Shown here: piece by piece, positions 48,515 through 58,081 of the stretch | Position numbering within the stretch: position 1 is the stretch's first letter | Layout: every line of letters begins with the position of its first letter | Origin: Oscillibacter valericigenes | GTDB taxonomy: Bacteria; Bacillota; Clostridia; Oscillospirales; Oscillospiraceae | NCBI RefSeq assembly: GCF_021531435.1 | Contig: NZ_JAFBIS010000008.1 | Coordinates: forward strand, 60,505 to 124,504 | Length of the DNA: 64,000 nt | Reading direction: 5' to 3' | The notes under the pieces: generated by a model | The model's input: only the letters and a program-made list of their open reading frames with translations | Database searches by the model: none | What the model was told of the DNA's origin: nothing | Position numbers and translations under genes: made by a program

Positions 48515-51500
48515 ATGGTACGTCGCATTTATGTGGAAAAGAAACCCGCCCTGCGGCAGGAGGCCGCGGGCCTTTTGAACGAGCTGCGCTCCCTGCTGGG
48601 CATCTCTGCCCTCACCGGCCTGCGGCTCATCAACCGCTACGATGTGGAGGGCCTGGACGAGGCCACCTTCCAGCGGGCGGTCCAGACCGTGTTTTCCGAG
48701 CCCCAGGTGGACGACGCCACCGCTGCCCTGCCCGCCGGGGATTTCACCGCCTTCGCCGTGGAGTCCCTGCCCGGCCAGTTCGACCAGCGGGCCGACTCCG
48801 CCCGGGCCTGCATCCAGCTCATGACCCAGGGCGACCGCCCCGCTGTCCGCACGGCCAAGATCTACCTGCTCTCCGGCGAGGTGACTCCCGCCGACGTGGA
48901 GAAGATCAAGCACTATGTCATCAACCCCGTGGAGGCCCGGGAGGCCGCCATGGAGCCAGTTGAGACCCTGAAAATGGAGTATGACATCCCCACCTCCGTA
49001 GAGACCATCACCGGCTTCACCGCCCTGGACGAGGCGGGTCTTGCCGCATTGCTTGACAAGCTGGGCCTTGCAATGGACCTGGACGACCTGAAATTCCTCC
49101 AGGCCCACTTCCGGGACGACGAGCACCGGGACCCCACCATCACGGAGGTGCGGGTGGTGGACACCTACTGGTCCGACCACTGCCGCCATACCACCTTCTC
49201 CACCCACATCGACAAGGTGGAGATTCTGGACGAGGCCACGAAATCCGCCTATGAGCGGTATCTGGCCGCCCGGGTGGAGGTCTACGGCGAGGAGAAGGCC
49301 GCCCTCCGGCCCCAGACCCTGATGGACATGGCCACCATCGGCGCAAAAGTGCTGAAAAAGCGGGGCCTGCTCACCAATCTGGACCAGAGCGAGGAGATCA
49401 ACGCCTGCTCCATCCATGTCACCGCCACAGTGGACGGCGAGGAGCAGGACTGGCTGCTGATGTTCAAAAACGAGACCCACAATCACCCCACCGAGATCGA
49501 GCCCTTCGGCGGCGCCGCCACCTGCATCGGCGGCTGCATCCGGGACCCCCTGTCCGGCCGCGCCTACGTCTATCAGGCCATGCGGCTCACCGGCTGCGGC
49601 GACCCCCGCGTCCCCGTGGCGGATACCATCCCCGGCAAGCTGCCCCAGCGGAAGCTGGCCCAGACCGCTGCCGCCGGCTACTCCTCCTACGGCAACCAGA
49701 TCGGCCTTGCCACCGGCATTGTCTCCGAGGTCTATCACCCCGGCTATATCGCTAAGCACCTGGAAGTGGGCGCCGTCGTCGGCGCCGCCCCCTCCGAGAA
49801 CGTGGTCCGGGAGCGTCCCGCCCCCGGCGACGTGGTCATCCTGCTGGGCGGCCGCACCGGCCGGGACGGCATCGGCGGCGCCACCGGCTCCTCCAAGAGC
49901 CACAACCGCAAGTCCCTGACCACCATGGCCTCTGAGGTCCAGAAGGGCAACGCCCCCGAGGAACGGAAGATCCAGCGGCTGTTCCGGGACGGCAAGGTCA
50001 CCCGGATGATCAAGCGCTGCAACGACTTCGGCGCCGGCGGCGTGTCTGTTGCCATCGGCGAGCTGGCCGACGGCCTGGAGATCAGCCTGGACGCTGTGCG
50101 GAAGAAGTACGAGGGTCTGGACGGCACCGAGCTGGCCATCTCCGAGTCCCAGGAGCGAATGGCGGTCGTAGTGGCTCCCGAAAACGCCGCCGCTTTCATC
50201 GCCGCTGCCGAGGCGGAGAACCTGGAGGCCTATCAGGTGGCGGTGGTCACCGAGAGCCCCCGGATGGTCATGAAGTGGAACGGCGCTACCATCGTGGACC
50301 TGAGCCGTGCTTTCCTGGACACCAACGGCGCTGACAAGCACACCACCGTCCAGGTGGAGGAAAAAGAGCGCAAGGACCTGGGCCGCAGCGACGCCAGGAG
50401 CCTGCGGGACATCGCCGCCAGCCTGAAGTCCGCCTCCCGGCGGGGCCTTGGCGAGCGGTTCGACGCCACCATCGGCGCAGGCAGCGTCCTGATGCCCTTC
50501 GGCGGCAAGACACAGCGCACTCCCGCCCAGGCCATGGCCGCCCTGCTGCCCGTTCTGCCCGGTCAGGAGACGGAGGATTGCTCCGTCATGGCCTGGGGCT
50601 TTGACGCCGAGCAGATGTGCGTGGACCCCTATGCGGGCGCCTACCGCTCCGTCATCACCTCCGTGGCCAAGCTGGTAGCCGCGGGCTGCGACTACCACAC
50701 CGCCTATCTCACCTTCCAGGAATACTTTGAAAAGCTGCGGGAGGAGCCGCGGCGCTGGGGCAAGCCCTTCTCCGCCCTGCTGGGCGCTTTCGACGCGCAG
50801 CTGGATCTGGGCATCGCCGCCATCGGCGGCAAGGACTCCATGTCCGGCTCCTTCCTGGATCTGGATGTGCCTCCCACCCTCATCTCCTTTGCCATCGCCC
50901 CCTCCAAGGCGGGCAAGGTGCTGTCCCCCGAGTTCAAGGAGGCGGGCCATCCCGTGTACCTGTTCCTGTGTGACGGCACTGCCGACAGCCAGCAGACCGC
51001 GTGGGAAGCCTTCCACGCCCTGTCTGAGGCCGGAAAGGTGAAGGCCGCCTGGGCTGTCGAGAACAGTCTGGCGGAGGCCGTCATGAATATGTCCTTCGGC
51101 AACCGTATTGGCTTCACCGCTGACGCCATCGGAGACATCTGGTACTCCAGCGCCATGCCCGGTGCAATCGTGGCGGAGCTGACGGAGGACATCTCCGGCG
51201 AGTACGCCGCCCGGCTGGGCGTCACCACGGCGGAGAGCGTGGTGTCTATCGGCAAGGACAGCGCTCCCATTGACGAGCTGCTGGCTCTCAACGAGGGCGT
51301 GCTGGAGGACATCTATCCCAACCGCACCGCCGCCGTGTCCGAGACCGTTCCCGTGCTGGAGGCCCCCGCCGGCATCCGCACCGCGCCCAAGACCGGCGCG
51401 GCCCGGCCCAAGGTCCTCATCCCCGTGTTCCCCGGCACCAACTGCGAGTATGACAGCGCCCGGGCCGTCCTGCGGGCGGGGCTGGAGCCGGAAATTCTGG

Positions 51501-52204
51501 TGCTGAACAACCAGTCCGCCCAGGGCGTGGCCGATTCCGCCAAGCGCTTCGCCGAGGCCGCCCGCCAGAGTCAGATCATCTTCGTCCCCGGCGGCTTCTC
51601 CGGCGGCGACGAGCCCGACGGCTCCGGCAAGTTCATCACCGCGTTCTTCCGCAACCCCGAGGTGGCCGACGCCACCATGGAGCTGCTGAAAAACCGGGAC
51701 GGATTGATGCTGGGCATCTGCAACGGCTTCCAGGCTCTCATCAAGCTGGGACTTGTTCCCTACGGCGAGATCATCGACACCGACGACACCTGTCCCACTC
51801 TGAGCTACAACGTTATCGGCCGCCACCAGTCCAAGATCGTCCGCACCCGGGTGGCCTCCAACCGCTCTCCCTGGCTTTCCAAAGTCAGCGTAGGCGACTT
51901 CGTGAACGTGCCTATCTCCCACGGCGAGGGCCGGTTCCTGTGCGCTCCCGAACTGCTGGCAAAGCTTGCCGAGAACGGGCAGATTGCAACGCAGTACGTG
52001 GACCTGAACGGCGTGCCCACTATGGATGTGGACTTCAACCCCAACGGTTCTGCCTGGGCCGTGGAGGGCATCCTGTCTCCCGACGGACGGGTGCTGGGCA
52101 AGATGGGCCACTCCGAGCGCATCGGCCCCGCCCTGTACCGGAACGTCCCCGGCGATTACGACCTGCACCTGTTTGAATCCGCCAAGGAGTATTTCAGCAT
52201 TTAA
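48515..52204 (+). CDS. purL: Phosphoribosylformylglycinamidine synthase, single-chain form
   Basis: Converts FGAR and glutamine to FGAM. At 1229 residues it combines synthetase and glutaminase in one chain, unlike the PurS-PurQ-PurL set of Bacillus. The synthetase half has VRVVDTYWSDHCRHTTF, FKNETHNHPTEIEPFGG and GFGAGGVS-type NDFGAGGVSVAIGELAD. The C-terminal glutaminase (about 970-1229) has VFPGTNCEYDSA, PGGFSGGDE and the triad Cys1069 (GICNGFQ), His1136 and Glu1138 (SHGEGRF). The purD stop and the ATG abut; GGAGGA lies in the end of purD. Confidence 0.97.
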   Translation: MVRRIYVEKKPALRQEAAGLLNELRSLLGISALTGLRLINRYDVEGLDEATFQRAVQTVFSEPQVDDATAALPAGDFTAFAVESLPGQFDQRADSARACIQLMTQGDRPAVRTAKIYLLSGEVTPADVEKIKHYVINPVEAREAAMEPVETLKMEYDIPTSVETITGFTALDEAGLAALLDKLGLAMDLDDLKFLQAHFRDDEHRDPTITEVRVVDTYWSDHCRHTTFSTHIDKVEILDEATKSAYERYLAARVEVYGEEKAALRPQTLMDMATIGAKVLKKRGLLTNLDQSEEINACSIHVTATVDGEEQDWLLMFKNETHNHPTEIEPFGGAATCIGGCIRDPLSGRAYVYQAMRLTGCGDPRVPVADTIPGKLPQRKLAQTAAAGYSSYGNQIGLATGIVSEVYHPGYIAKHLEVGAVVGAAPSENVVRERPAPGDVVILLGGRTGRDGIGGATGSSKSHNRKSLTTMASEVQKGNAPEERKIQRLFRDGKVTRMIKRCNDFGAGGVSVAIGELADGLEISLDAVRKKYEGLDGTELAISESQERMAVVVAPENAAAFIAAAEAENLEAYQVAVVTESPRMVMKWNGATIVDLSRAFLDTNGADKHTTVQVEEKERKDLGRSDARSLRDIAASLKSASRRGLGERFDATIGAGSVLMPFGGKTQRTPAQAMAALLPVLPGQETEDCSVMAWGFDAEQMCVDPYAGAYRSVITSVAKLVAAGCDYHTAYLTFQEYFEKLREEPRRWGKPFSALLGAFDAQLDLGIAAIGGKDSMSGSFLDLDVPPTLISFAIAPSKAGKVLSPEFKEAGHPVYLFLCDGTADSQQTAWEAFHALSEAGKVKAAWAVENSLAEAVMNMSFGNRIGFTADAIGDIWYSSAMPGAIVAELTEDISGEYAARLGVTTAESVVSIGKDSAPIDELLALNEGVLEDIYPNRTAAVSETVPVLEAPAGIRTAPKTGAARPKVLIPVFPGTNCEYDSARAVLRAGLEPEILVLNNQSAQGVADSAKRFAEAARQSQIIFVPGGFSGGDEPDGSGKFITAFFRNPEVADATMELLKNRDGLMLGICNGFQALIKLGLVPYGEIIDTDDTCPTLSYNVIGRHQSKIVRTRVASNRSPWLSKVSVGDFVNVPISHGEGRFLCAPELLAKLAENGQIATQYVDLNGVPTMDVDFNPNGSAWAVEGILSPDGRVLGKMGHSERIGPALYRNVPGDYDLHLFESAKEYFSI

Positions 52205-52233
52205 GTTGAATTTTTCAACTTCCGTGGTAAGAT
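52203..52233 (+). promoter_or_regulatory. Promoter-like element with hairpin between purL and guaB
   Basis: AAGTTGAA and TTCAACTT (52203-52221) form a perfect 8-bp dyad with a TTT centre. TTGAAT (52206-52211) and TAAGAT (52228-52233) at 16-bp spacing could give guaB its own promoter, the -35 falling inside the dyad. It could equally be a weak hairpin in the operon transcript. Confidence 0.4.
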
Positions 52234-52266
52234 AATACCTAAAAATCTTTGAAATGAGGTGGCCGC

Positions 52267-53781
52267 ATGGCATACTATTTTACCGAGCCCTCCCATACTT
52301 TCAGTGAATATCTGCTGGTGCCGGGCTATTCTGACGAAAACTGCATTCCCGCCAACGTCTCTCTCAAGACCCCGGTGGTGAAGTTCAAAAAGGGCGAGGA
52401 GTGCCCTTTGACCATGAACGTCCCCATGGTCTCCGCCGTCATGCAGTCCGTCTCCGGCGAGAAGATGGGCATTGCCCTGGCGAAAGAGGGCGGCATCGCT
52501 TTCATCTATGTCTCCCAGCCCATTGACCAGCAGGCCGAAATGGTCCGCAAGGTCAAGAATTATAAGGCAGGCTTCGTGGTCAGCGACTCCAACCTGCGCC
52601 TCACCGACACCATGGCGGATGTGCTGGCTCTGAAAGAGCGCACCGGACACTCCACCATGGCTGTCACCGAGGACGGCACCGGCACCGGCAAGCTGCTGGG
52701 CATCGTCACCAGCCGGGACTACCGCGTCAGCCGCATGGACCCCGCCACGCCCGTGTCCGCGTTTATGACTCCCATGGAAAAGATCATCTCCGCTCCCGAG
52801 GGCACCAGCCTGAAAACCGCCAACGACATCATCTGGGACCACAAGCTCAACGCCCTGCCCATCGTCTCCAAGGATGGCCATCTGGTCTCCTTCGTGTTCC
52901 GCAAGGACTATGACTCCCACAAGGGCAACCCCCTGGAGCTGCTGGACTCCCAGAAGCGCTATGTGGTGGGCGCCGGCATCAACACCCGGGACTATGCCGA
53001 GCGGGTCCCCGCCCTGGTGGAGGCCGGCGCGGACGTGCTGGTCATGGATTCCTCCGAGGGCTACTCCGTGTGGCAGAAGCGCTGCCTGGAATGGATCCGG
53101 GAGCGCTACGGCGACACCGTAAAGGTGGGCGCCGGCAACGTGGTGGACGGCGAGGGCTTCCGCTTCCTGGCGGACGCCGGCGCCGACTTCGTGAAAATCG
53201 GCATTGGCGGCGGCTCCATCTGCATCACCCGCGAGACCAAGGGCATCGGCCGTGGCCAGGCCACCGCCGTCATCGACGTGGCCGCCGAGCGGGACAAGTA
53301 TTTTGAGGAGACCGGCGTATATGTGCCCATCTGCGCCGACGGCGGCATCGTCCAGGACTACCACATCACCCTGGCCCTGGCCATGGGCGCGGATTTCTGC
53401 ATGCTGGGCCGCTACTTCTCCCGGTTTGACGAATCCCCCTCCGCCAAGGTCCTCATCGGCGGCAGCTATATGAAGGAATACTGGGGCGAGGGCAGCGCCC
53501 GTGCCCGGAACTGGCAGCGTTACGACCTGGGCGGCGCGGCGAAGCTCTCCTTTGAGGAGGGCGTGGACTCCTACGTTCCCTACGCCGGCGCCCTGTCCGA
53601 CGGCATGGCCACCACCCTGGCCAAGGTCCGTTCCACCATGTGCAACTGCGGCGCCCTGACCATTCCCGAACTGCGGGAAAAGGCCAAGCTGACCTTGGTG
53701 TCCTCCGTCTCCATCGTGGAAGGCGGCGCCCACGATGTGCTGCTGAAGGATACCACCGGCAGCGGCAACCAGAGAAGCTGA
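52267..53781 (+). CDS. guaB: IMP dehydrogenase
   Basis: Oxidises IMP to XMP, the branch to GMP. 504 residues with a TIM-barrel interrupted by two CBS domains (about 100-215: [44 protein letters not shown]). The catalytic loop is [18 protein letters not shown] with Cys319, and [17 protein letters not shown] lies in the C-terminal half. [13 protein letters not shown] matches the flap region of the group common in Clostridia. AATGAGGTGGCCGC precedes the ATG. Last gene of the purine cluster; guaA is not present. Confidence 0.95.
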   Translation: MAYYFTEPSHTFSEYLLVPGYSDENCIPANVSLKTPVVKFKKGEECPLTMNVPMVSAVMQSVSGEKMGIALAKEGGIAFIYVSQPIDQQAEMVRKVKNYKAGFVVSDSNLRLTDTMADVLALKERTGHSTMAVTEDGTGTGKLLGIVTSRDYRVSRMDPATPVSAFMTPMEKIISAPEGTSLKTANDIIWDHKLNALPIVSKDGHLVSFVFRKDYDSHKGNPLELLDSQKRYVVGAGINTRDYAERVPALVEAGADVLVMDSSEGYSVWQKRCLEWIRERYGDTVKVGAGNVVDGEGFRFLADAGADFVKIGIGGGSICITRETKGIGRGQATAVIDVAAERDKYFEETGVYVPICADGGIVQDYHITLALAMGADFCMLGRYFSRFDESPSAKVLIGGSYMKEYWGEGSARARNWQRYDLGGAAKLSFEEGVDSYVPYAGALSDGMATTLAKVRSTMCNCGALTIPELREKAKLTLVSSVSIVEGGAHDVLLKDTTGSGNQRS

Positions 53782-53794
53782 ATATGATTCTCTA

Positions 53795-53826
53795 TCCGGG
53801 ACGGCTGTGCCGTCCCGGAATTTTTT
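53795..53826 (+). terminator. Terminator of the purine operon
   Basis: TCCGGGACGGC (53795-53805), TGT, GCCGTCCCGGA (53809-53819), then ATTTTTT. Confidence 0.9.
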
Positions 53827-53954
53827 CGATTTCTTTCAGTCCCGCGCTCTTTCCCAGTCGGACCTCATAAACGCTTTTCAAGTAAATAATTGTTTGAATT
53901 TTTCTCATTTCGTTTTTTATTTAATCGTTTATCTTTTAACTTTCATAAAAAGGC

Positions 53955-53982
53955 TTGTATTTTTTATGTGAAGTTCTATAAT
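53955..53982 (+). promoter_or_regulatory. Promoter of the ribokinase-family gene
   Basis: TTGTAT (53955-53960), 16 bp, TATAAT (53977-53982), in a strongly AT-rich spacer (53860-54010). The start codon is 42 bp downstream. Confidence 0.65.
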
Positions 53983-54024
53983 AGGGGTATCGCTTATTTC
54001 CCAAATATAGGAGTTATCGGTATC

Positions 54025-55023
54025 ATGCATAGAAAACCGCGAATCTTAGTTGTCGGCAGCTTTGTGATGGATGTCATCGCCACCACGGAAAAAGTTCCCC
54101 GCTCGGCCCAGACCGTTTACGGCAAGTCCTTCCACATGGCTCCCGGCGGCAAGGGCGCCAACCAAGCCCTCCAATGCGCCCGTTTGGGGGCCCAGGTCAC
54201 CATGATGGGCTGCGTGGGCGACGACCTCTTCGGCGAAAAGCTGATAGAACCCTTAAAATCCGCCGGTGTGGATGTCAGTCATGTGCTGGTTCGACCCGGC
54301 GTCTCCTCTGGTGTGGGCCATGTGACGCTGGAGGTCACGGAACACTCCGCCCAGAACCGCATCATCGTCATCCCCGGCGCAAACCGCACGCTGACCGTGG
54401 ATGAAGTAGCCTGGATCCAGGACGAGATCGGTACATACGACATGGTATTGCTGCAGCTGGAAGTCCCTCTGGAGGTCAACCGGACTGTGGCCCGCTGGGC
54501 CAAGGAAGCCGGCGTGCCGGTGATGCTGAATCCCGCCCCCGCCACCGATCTTGATGACGAGCTGCTGCGTTATGTCACCTATCTGACCCCCAACGAGCAG
54601 GAGGCCTCTATGGAAACGGGGCTGCCCCTGGCCTCCGACGAGAACGGCCCCTGCCGGGCCGATCTGCAGAAGATCGCCGCCGCCCTTTGGGACAAGGGCG
54701 TGGAACATGTCATCATCACCCTGGGCGGCAGCGGCTCCGCCGTGGTGCAGGGCAGCTCCATCCGCTACATTCCCTGCGTTCACATGGACCATGTGGCGGA
54801 CCCCACCGCAGCGGGCGACTCCTTTGTGGGCGCGCTGTCCGTGGGACTGACGGCGGGCCTGTCCCAGGAGGAGGCCCTGGCCTTCGCCAGCCACACCGCC
54901 GCCATCACCGTCTCCCGCATGGGCGCCATGCCCTCCCTGCCCACGCTGGCGGAAGTGCTGGAGCTGGTAAAGGAGCGGGACTACCGTGGATTCGATCCCG
55001 CCGCGCTGGATATTCTGAAATGA
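54025..55023 (+). CDS. rbsK: Ribokinase-family (PfkB) sugar kinase
   Basis: A 332-residue PfkB kinase. The N-terminal motif VVGSFVMDVIATTEKVPR and HMAPGGKGANQALQCARLGA (about 35-54) is the ribokinase-type GGKGANQA signature, and DPTAAGDSFVGALSVGL (about 258-274) carries the catalytic Asp. Ribose is the likely substrate from the GGKGANQA pattern, but no ribose transport genes are adjacent, so another pentose or nucleoside is possible. The ATG at 54025 with AGGAG 11 bp upstream is preferred; longer in-frame starts lie in the AT-rich leader. Confidence 0.85.
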   Translation: MHRKPRILVVGSFVMDVIATTEKVPRSAQTVYGKSFHMAPGGKGANQALQCARLGAQVTMMGCVGDDLFGEKLIEPLKSAGVDVSHVLVRPGVSSGVGHVTLEVTEHSAQNRIIVIPGANRTLTVDEVAWIQDEIGTYDMVLLQLEVPLEVNRTVARWAKEAGVPVMLNPAPATDLDDELLRYVTYLTPNEQEASMETGLPLASDENGPCRADLQKIAAALWDKGVEHVIITLGGSGSAVVQGSSIRYIPCVHMDHVADPTAAGDSFVGALSVGLTAGLSQEEALAFASHTAAITVSRMGAMPSLPTLAEVLELVKERDYRGFDPAALDILK

Positions 55024-55027
55024 AACG

Positions 55028-55056
55028 ACTCCGGGCCTACGGCCCGGAGTTTTCCT
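55028..55056 (+). terminator. Terminator after the ribokinase-family gene
   Basis: ACTCCGGGCC (55028-55037), TAC, GGCCCGGAGT (55041-55050), then TTTCCTTTT. Confidence 0.85.
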
Positions 55057-55097
55057 TTTCTTCCGCTATACTTCGTGGTATGATGGATGCGCGGAGA

Positions 55098-55205
55098 TAA
55101 AAACACGTCCCGGTCGGTAGTCCGGGAGTGCCTTTTTCGGGGAAAGGGCACAAGTAACCTGCCTCCTTTGGTTGTCCGTTCTCCGCAGGCGCCCCACGTT
55201 TGTGA
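55098..55205 (+). ncRNA. yjdF-motif riboswitch
   Basis: A structured leader directly before yjdF. Visible pairings are CCCGG/CCGGG (55109-55113 with 55122-55126), GTGCC/GGCAC (55128-55132 with 55147-55151) and CCTGC/GCAGG (55158-55162 with 55185-55189), closed by the AAACACG and CACGTTTGTG ends. The unpaired AAGTAAC segment is typical of the yjdF motif as recalled. The yjdF RNA binds azaaromatic compounds (literature). No terminator follows; the ribosome site GGAGG is just beyond, so control is probably at translation initiation. Confidence 0.8.
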
Positions 55206-55223
55206 AAAAAGGAGGAAATGCAT

Positions 55224-55637
55224 ATGCAGATTTCCACGCTGACCATCCTGTTTCAGGACCCCTTCTGGATCGGCCTCTATGAGCGGGAGGAGGACGGGCG
55301 GTACCAAGCGTGCCGCATCGTCTTCGGGGCAGAGCCCCGGGATCAGGAAGTATACCTGTTCCTGCTGGAGAACTGGCGAAAGCTGCGGTTCAGCCCCGCC
55401 GTGGCGGGCGGTCTTCCCCCGGAGGCCATTCGCAACCCCAAGCGCAGGCAGAGAGAGGTCCAAAAGGAGACCCGGACCGCCGGGATCGGCACCAAGGCCC
55501 AGCAAGTCCTGAAGCTCCAGCAGGAGCAGGGAAATCTGGAGCGGAAGGTCCGGTCACGGCAGGAAAAAGAGGCCGAGGAAGCCCGGAGATTCCAGCTCCA
55601 CCAGGAAAAGCGGCGGGAGAAGCACAGGGGGCATTAG
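55224..55637 (+). CDS. yjdF: YjdF family protein (DUF2992)
   Basis: A 137-residue protein: ISTLTILFQDPFWIGLYERE at the start and QEVYLFLLENWRKLRFSP in the middle match YjdF. The last 55 residues are a highly charged Lys/Arg/Glu/Gln-rich helix. The function is unknown; control by an azaaromatic-binding riboswitch suggests a role in response to toxic heteroaromatics. The ATG at 55224 is preferred over 55218, as GGAGG is 8 bp from the former and only 2 bp from the latter. Confidence 0.9.
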   Translation: MQISTLTILFQDPFWIGLYEREEDGRYQACRIVFGAEPRDQEVYLFLLENWRKLRFSPAVAGGLPPEAIRNPKRRQREVQKETRTAGIGTKAQQVLKLQQEQGNLERKVRSRQEKEAEEARRFQLHQEKRREKHRGH

Positions 55638-55678
55638 GCCCCCTGCGATTCTTTGGATATGAACAGTGAGGTGAGAGG

Positions 55679-56227
55679 ATGCGGCTTGTCTGCTTCGGAG
55701 ATTCCAATACCTACGGCTACGACCCCCGGTCGTTCTTCGGCGGGCGGTATCCGGGCCGCTGGACGGACCTGCTGGCGGCAGAAACCGGGTGGGAGGTCGT
55801 AAACCTCGGTCAGAACGGCCGGGAAATTCCTGTCGGTGCGGGAAATCTGGCCGGGTTGCTGCGGCAGGACGACCTGCTGGTAGTCATGCTGGGCAGCAAT
55901 GACCTGCTGTGCCATCCCCGTTTCACCGCCGGAGATACGGCGGCGCGGATGGAGGGCTTCCTGAAAACACTGCCGCCCTGCCGTGTCCTGCTGGTGGCTC
56001 CGCCGCCCATGGTCACGGGAGACTGGGTGACGGAGGAACGGCTGCTGTCGGAGTCCGCGGCTCTGGCGGGCGAATATGAATCTCTGGCCCGGCGGCTGGG
56101 CTTCGGATTTGCAGACGCCGGGCAGTGGGGCGTGGAGCTGGCCTTTGACGGCGTTCATTTTACCGAAGACGGACACCGGGCCTTCGCCAGGGGACTTCAG
56201 GAGGCGATTCTATGCAGTTTGGGCTGA
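55679..56227 (+). CDS. SGNH/GDSL hydrolase
   Basis: A 182-residue esterase-type hydrolase. Block I FGDSNTYGYDP (6-16) holds the nucleophile Ser9; block II Gly lies in NLGQNGRE; block III LGSNDLL (about 71-77) gives the Asn; and block V DGVHFTEDGH (about 159-168) gives Asp and His. No signal peptide, so it acts in the cytoplasm. The substrate is unknown (short acyl esters are typical). Start after GTGAGAGG. It overlaps the next gene by 16 bp. Confidence 0.88.
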   Translation: MRLVCFGDSNTYGYDPRSFFGGRYPGRWTDLLAAETGWEVVNLGQNGREIPVGAGNLAGLLRQDDLLVVMLGSNDLLCHPRFTAGDTAARMEGFLKTLPPCRVLLVAPPPMVTGDWVTEERLLSESAALAGEYESLARRLGFGFADAGQWGVELAFDGVHFTEDGHRAFARGLQEAILCSLG

Positions 56228-56718
56228 CATTTCCCCTTCAGCGGAAGCTGAAGCTCAAATCCGTGCCCTACGGTGCGCCGCTGGAGCGCCTGCATTGCTG
56301 GGACCTGCACTGCATCCCCCTCCGGGGACAGGACAGTCTGCTGCTGGTCCACTGCGCCAGCCGGTATACCATCGTGGCCTGCGGTGTGTCCGGACTGGAG
56401 TGGGCACGGCTGCCGGACTTTGCCCTGGAGCAAATTCGCTCCGGGCTGCTGGACGCCGGCCTGCCGGAAAAGACGGTGGAAGACTATCTCCGTGCCGCCG
56501 GAGCACCGGAGCTGACCCGCACCCACGGGCGGCGGGAGGTGGCCTTTTTAAACCGGGCGTGGGACGATGTTTTGGCTATGGATTTCACAGTGAATATTTC
56601 CACAGTACGCCAGCCGCTGCTGGAGCAGGCGGCGAACGGCATCCCCTGCCGCTGTGCCGGGTTCGAGGGCCGGGAAACGGCAAAGCAGTTTTTATACCAG
56701 ACTTTTCAGCAAATATAA
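56212..56718 (+). CDS. DUF6933-like protein of unknown function
   Basis: A 168-residue soluble protein. Readable blocks: MQFGLTFPLQRKLKLKSVPYG, CWDLHCIPLRGQDSLLLVHCASRYTIVACG, RTHGRREVAFLNRAWDDVL and GRETAKQFLYQTF. The LLLVHCASRYTIV and late RAWDDV patterns resemble the DUF6933 family (by recollection; a profile search would settle it). It starts inside the SGNH hydrolase gene (16-bp overlap), so the two are translated together. No catalytic motif is visible. Confidence 0.6.
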   Translation: MQFGLTFPLQRKLKLKSVPYGAPLERLHCWDLHCIPLRGQDSLLLVHCASRYTIVACGVSGLEWARLPDFALEQIRSGLLDAGLPEKTVEDYLRAAGAPELTRTHGRREVAFLNRAWDDVLAMDFTVNISTVRQPLLEQAANGIPCRCAGFEGRETAKQFLYQTFQQI

Positions 56719-56752
56719 ACGCCCTTTCACCGTGGTGAAAGGGCGTTTCTTA
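56716..56752. terminator. Bidirectional terminator between the DUF6933-like and decarboxylase genes
   Basis: AAACGCCCTTTCACC and its exact complement form a 14-15-bp stem with a minimal loop, T-rich on both sides. Confidence 0.85.
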
Positions 56753-58081
56753 TTTCAGAACATCCACGGTCTCCACGCCGTAATAGCGGAACAGGGCCAG
56801 GGCCTCGGGGCCGATGACCTCTCCGGAGACGGCGATGGGAATGGCCGGAGGACAGGCCACCGTGGGGGCGCCGCAGACCCGGCCCAGCGCCTTTTCCGCC
56901 GGAACCGTCTCCTGGGGCGCGAACAGCGCTTCCCGGATGGACCAGGCCCGTTTGCCCTGTGCCAGAGGCAGGGACATGGGAAGCGTATAAGGCGTGCGGT
57001 TTTCTCCCAGGGCTGCCAGCAGGCGGTCAAAGTCCGCCGGGGTGTTTTCCGGAGTGACCATGAGGACGAGGAAATCCCGGTCGGCGTACTCGCACTCCAC
57101 GCCACTCTGCCGCAGACGGTCCGCCAGGGCAGTGCCGGGGAATCCGGCGGGAGCGGCGATGGTCAGCCGCAGAGGGTCGCTGTCCTCCACCCGCCAACCC
57201 CGGGCCGTCAGAGTCTCCCGCAGGGCGAACAGGCGCTGAACGGTCTCCGCCAACCTAGTTGGATAGTCCTCTGCTAAATATCGGTTGCACAGGTCCAGAG
57301 AGGCCATGGTCAGATAGGAGGGGCTGGTTGAGCCGAACAGGGCCAGGGCGGACTTTGCTCGCTCCGCCATGGCAGCCGGGGCACATTTGCCAATGTGGAG
57401 GTAGGCGCCGCCGGTCAGCACCGGCAGGGTCTTGTGGGCGGAGTCACAGCACAGGTCCGCTCCCAGGTCCAGCGGATGCCGGGAGGGAGACAGGAACCGC
57501 AGGTAGGCGCCGTGGGCGTTGTCCACCGCCAGCACCGTGCCGTGGGCATGGCAAATCTTTGCCAGCGTAGCAATGTCCGCCATGCCGCCCAGGTAATCCG
57601 GGCTGGTGAGATAGACAGCGGCGGGAGGCGCGGGCAGAGCCGCCAGGGTCTTTTCCAGGTTCTCCGGTGAGACCGGACAAGCACAGAGAGAGCTGCTCTC
57701 CTCAGGCCACAGCCAGACCACTTCAAAGTCCAGCAGGGCCGCCGCGTAAACAAAGGCCTTGTGGACGTTCCGGGCGGCCACGATGAACGGGGCCGTCCCG
57801 GAAGGGCGGCAGGTCAGGGCCAGATACAGCATGGCCCGGATGCACTGGCTGGAGCCCTCGGTGGAATAGAGGGTCCGGCGGGAGCCGAACAAGGCCGTGG
57901 CATTGGCCTCGCTCTGGGCGATGATGCCGTCCGCCTCATACAGGGCGTCGGCGCCGTGGACCTCGGTGATGTCCAGGGGCTCACAGCCTAAGAAGGGCCT
58001 CCCCTTGTGTCCCGGCATATGGAACCGGGCCATGTCCGCGCCGTTATAGCGGCGCAGAAAATCATAGATGGGGGTATCCAT
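56750..58081 (-). CDS. Orn/Lys/Arg decarboxylase-family PLP enzyme
   Basis: A 443-residue fold-type I PLP enzyme of the group II decarboxylase family, short type. RFHMPGHKGRPF (19-30) is the N-terminal motif, EGSSQCIRAML (about 75-85) the cofactor phosphate region, DNAHGAYL the Asp/His region, and DSAHKTLPVLTGGAYL gives the Schiff-base Lys217. The substrate could be lysine, arginine or ornithine. Its ATG shares the TGATG with the stop of the SCIFF maturase gene, so the two are co-expressed; a metabolic link is not evident. Confidence 0.85.
   Translation of the reverse strand: MDTPIYDFLRRYNGADMARFHMPGHKGRPFLGCEPLDITEVHGADALYEADGIIAQSEANATALFGSRRTLYSTEGSSQCIRAMLYLALTCRPSGTAPFIVAARNVHKAFVYAAALLDFEVVWLWPEESSSLCACPVSPENLEKTLAALPAPPAAVYLTSPDYLGGMADIATLAKICHAHGTVLAVDNAHGAYLRFLSPSRHPLDLGADLCCDSAHKTLPVLTGGAYLHIGKCAPAAMAERAKSALALFGSTSPSYLTMASLDLCNRYLAEDYPTRLAETVQRLFALRETLTARGWRVEDSDPLRLTIAAPAGFPGTALADRLRQSGVECEYADRDFLVLMVTPENTPADFDRLLAALGENRTPYTLPMSLPLAQGKRAWSIREALFAPQETVPAEKALGRVCGAPTVACPPAIPIAVSGEVIGPEALALFRYYGVETVDVLK

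Noticed and set aside
47210..52273. Minus-strand open frame of 1687 codons
   Set aside because: It is antisense to purD and purL in the phase that mirrors GC-biased third positions; it has His/Gly/Val-rich low-complexity content and no family motifs.
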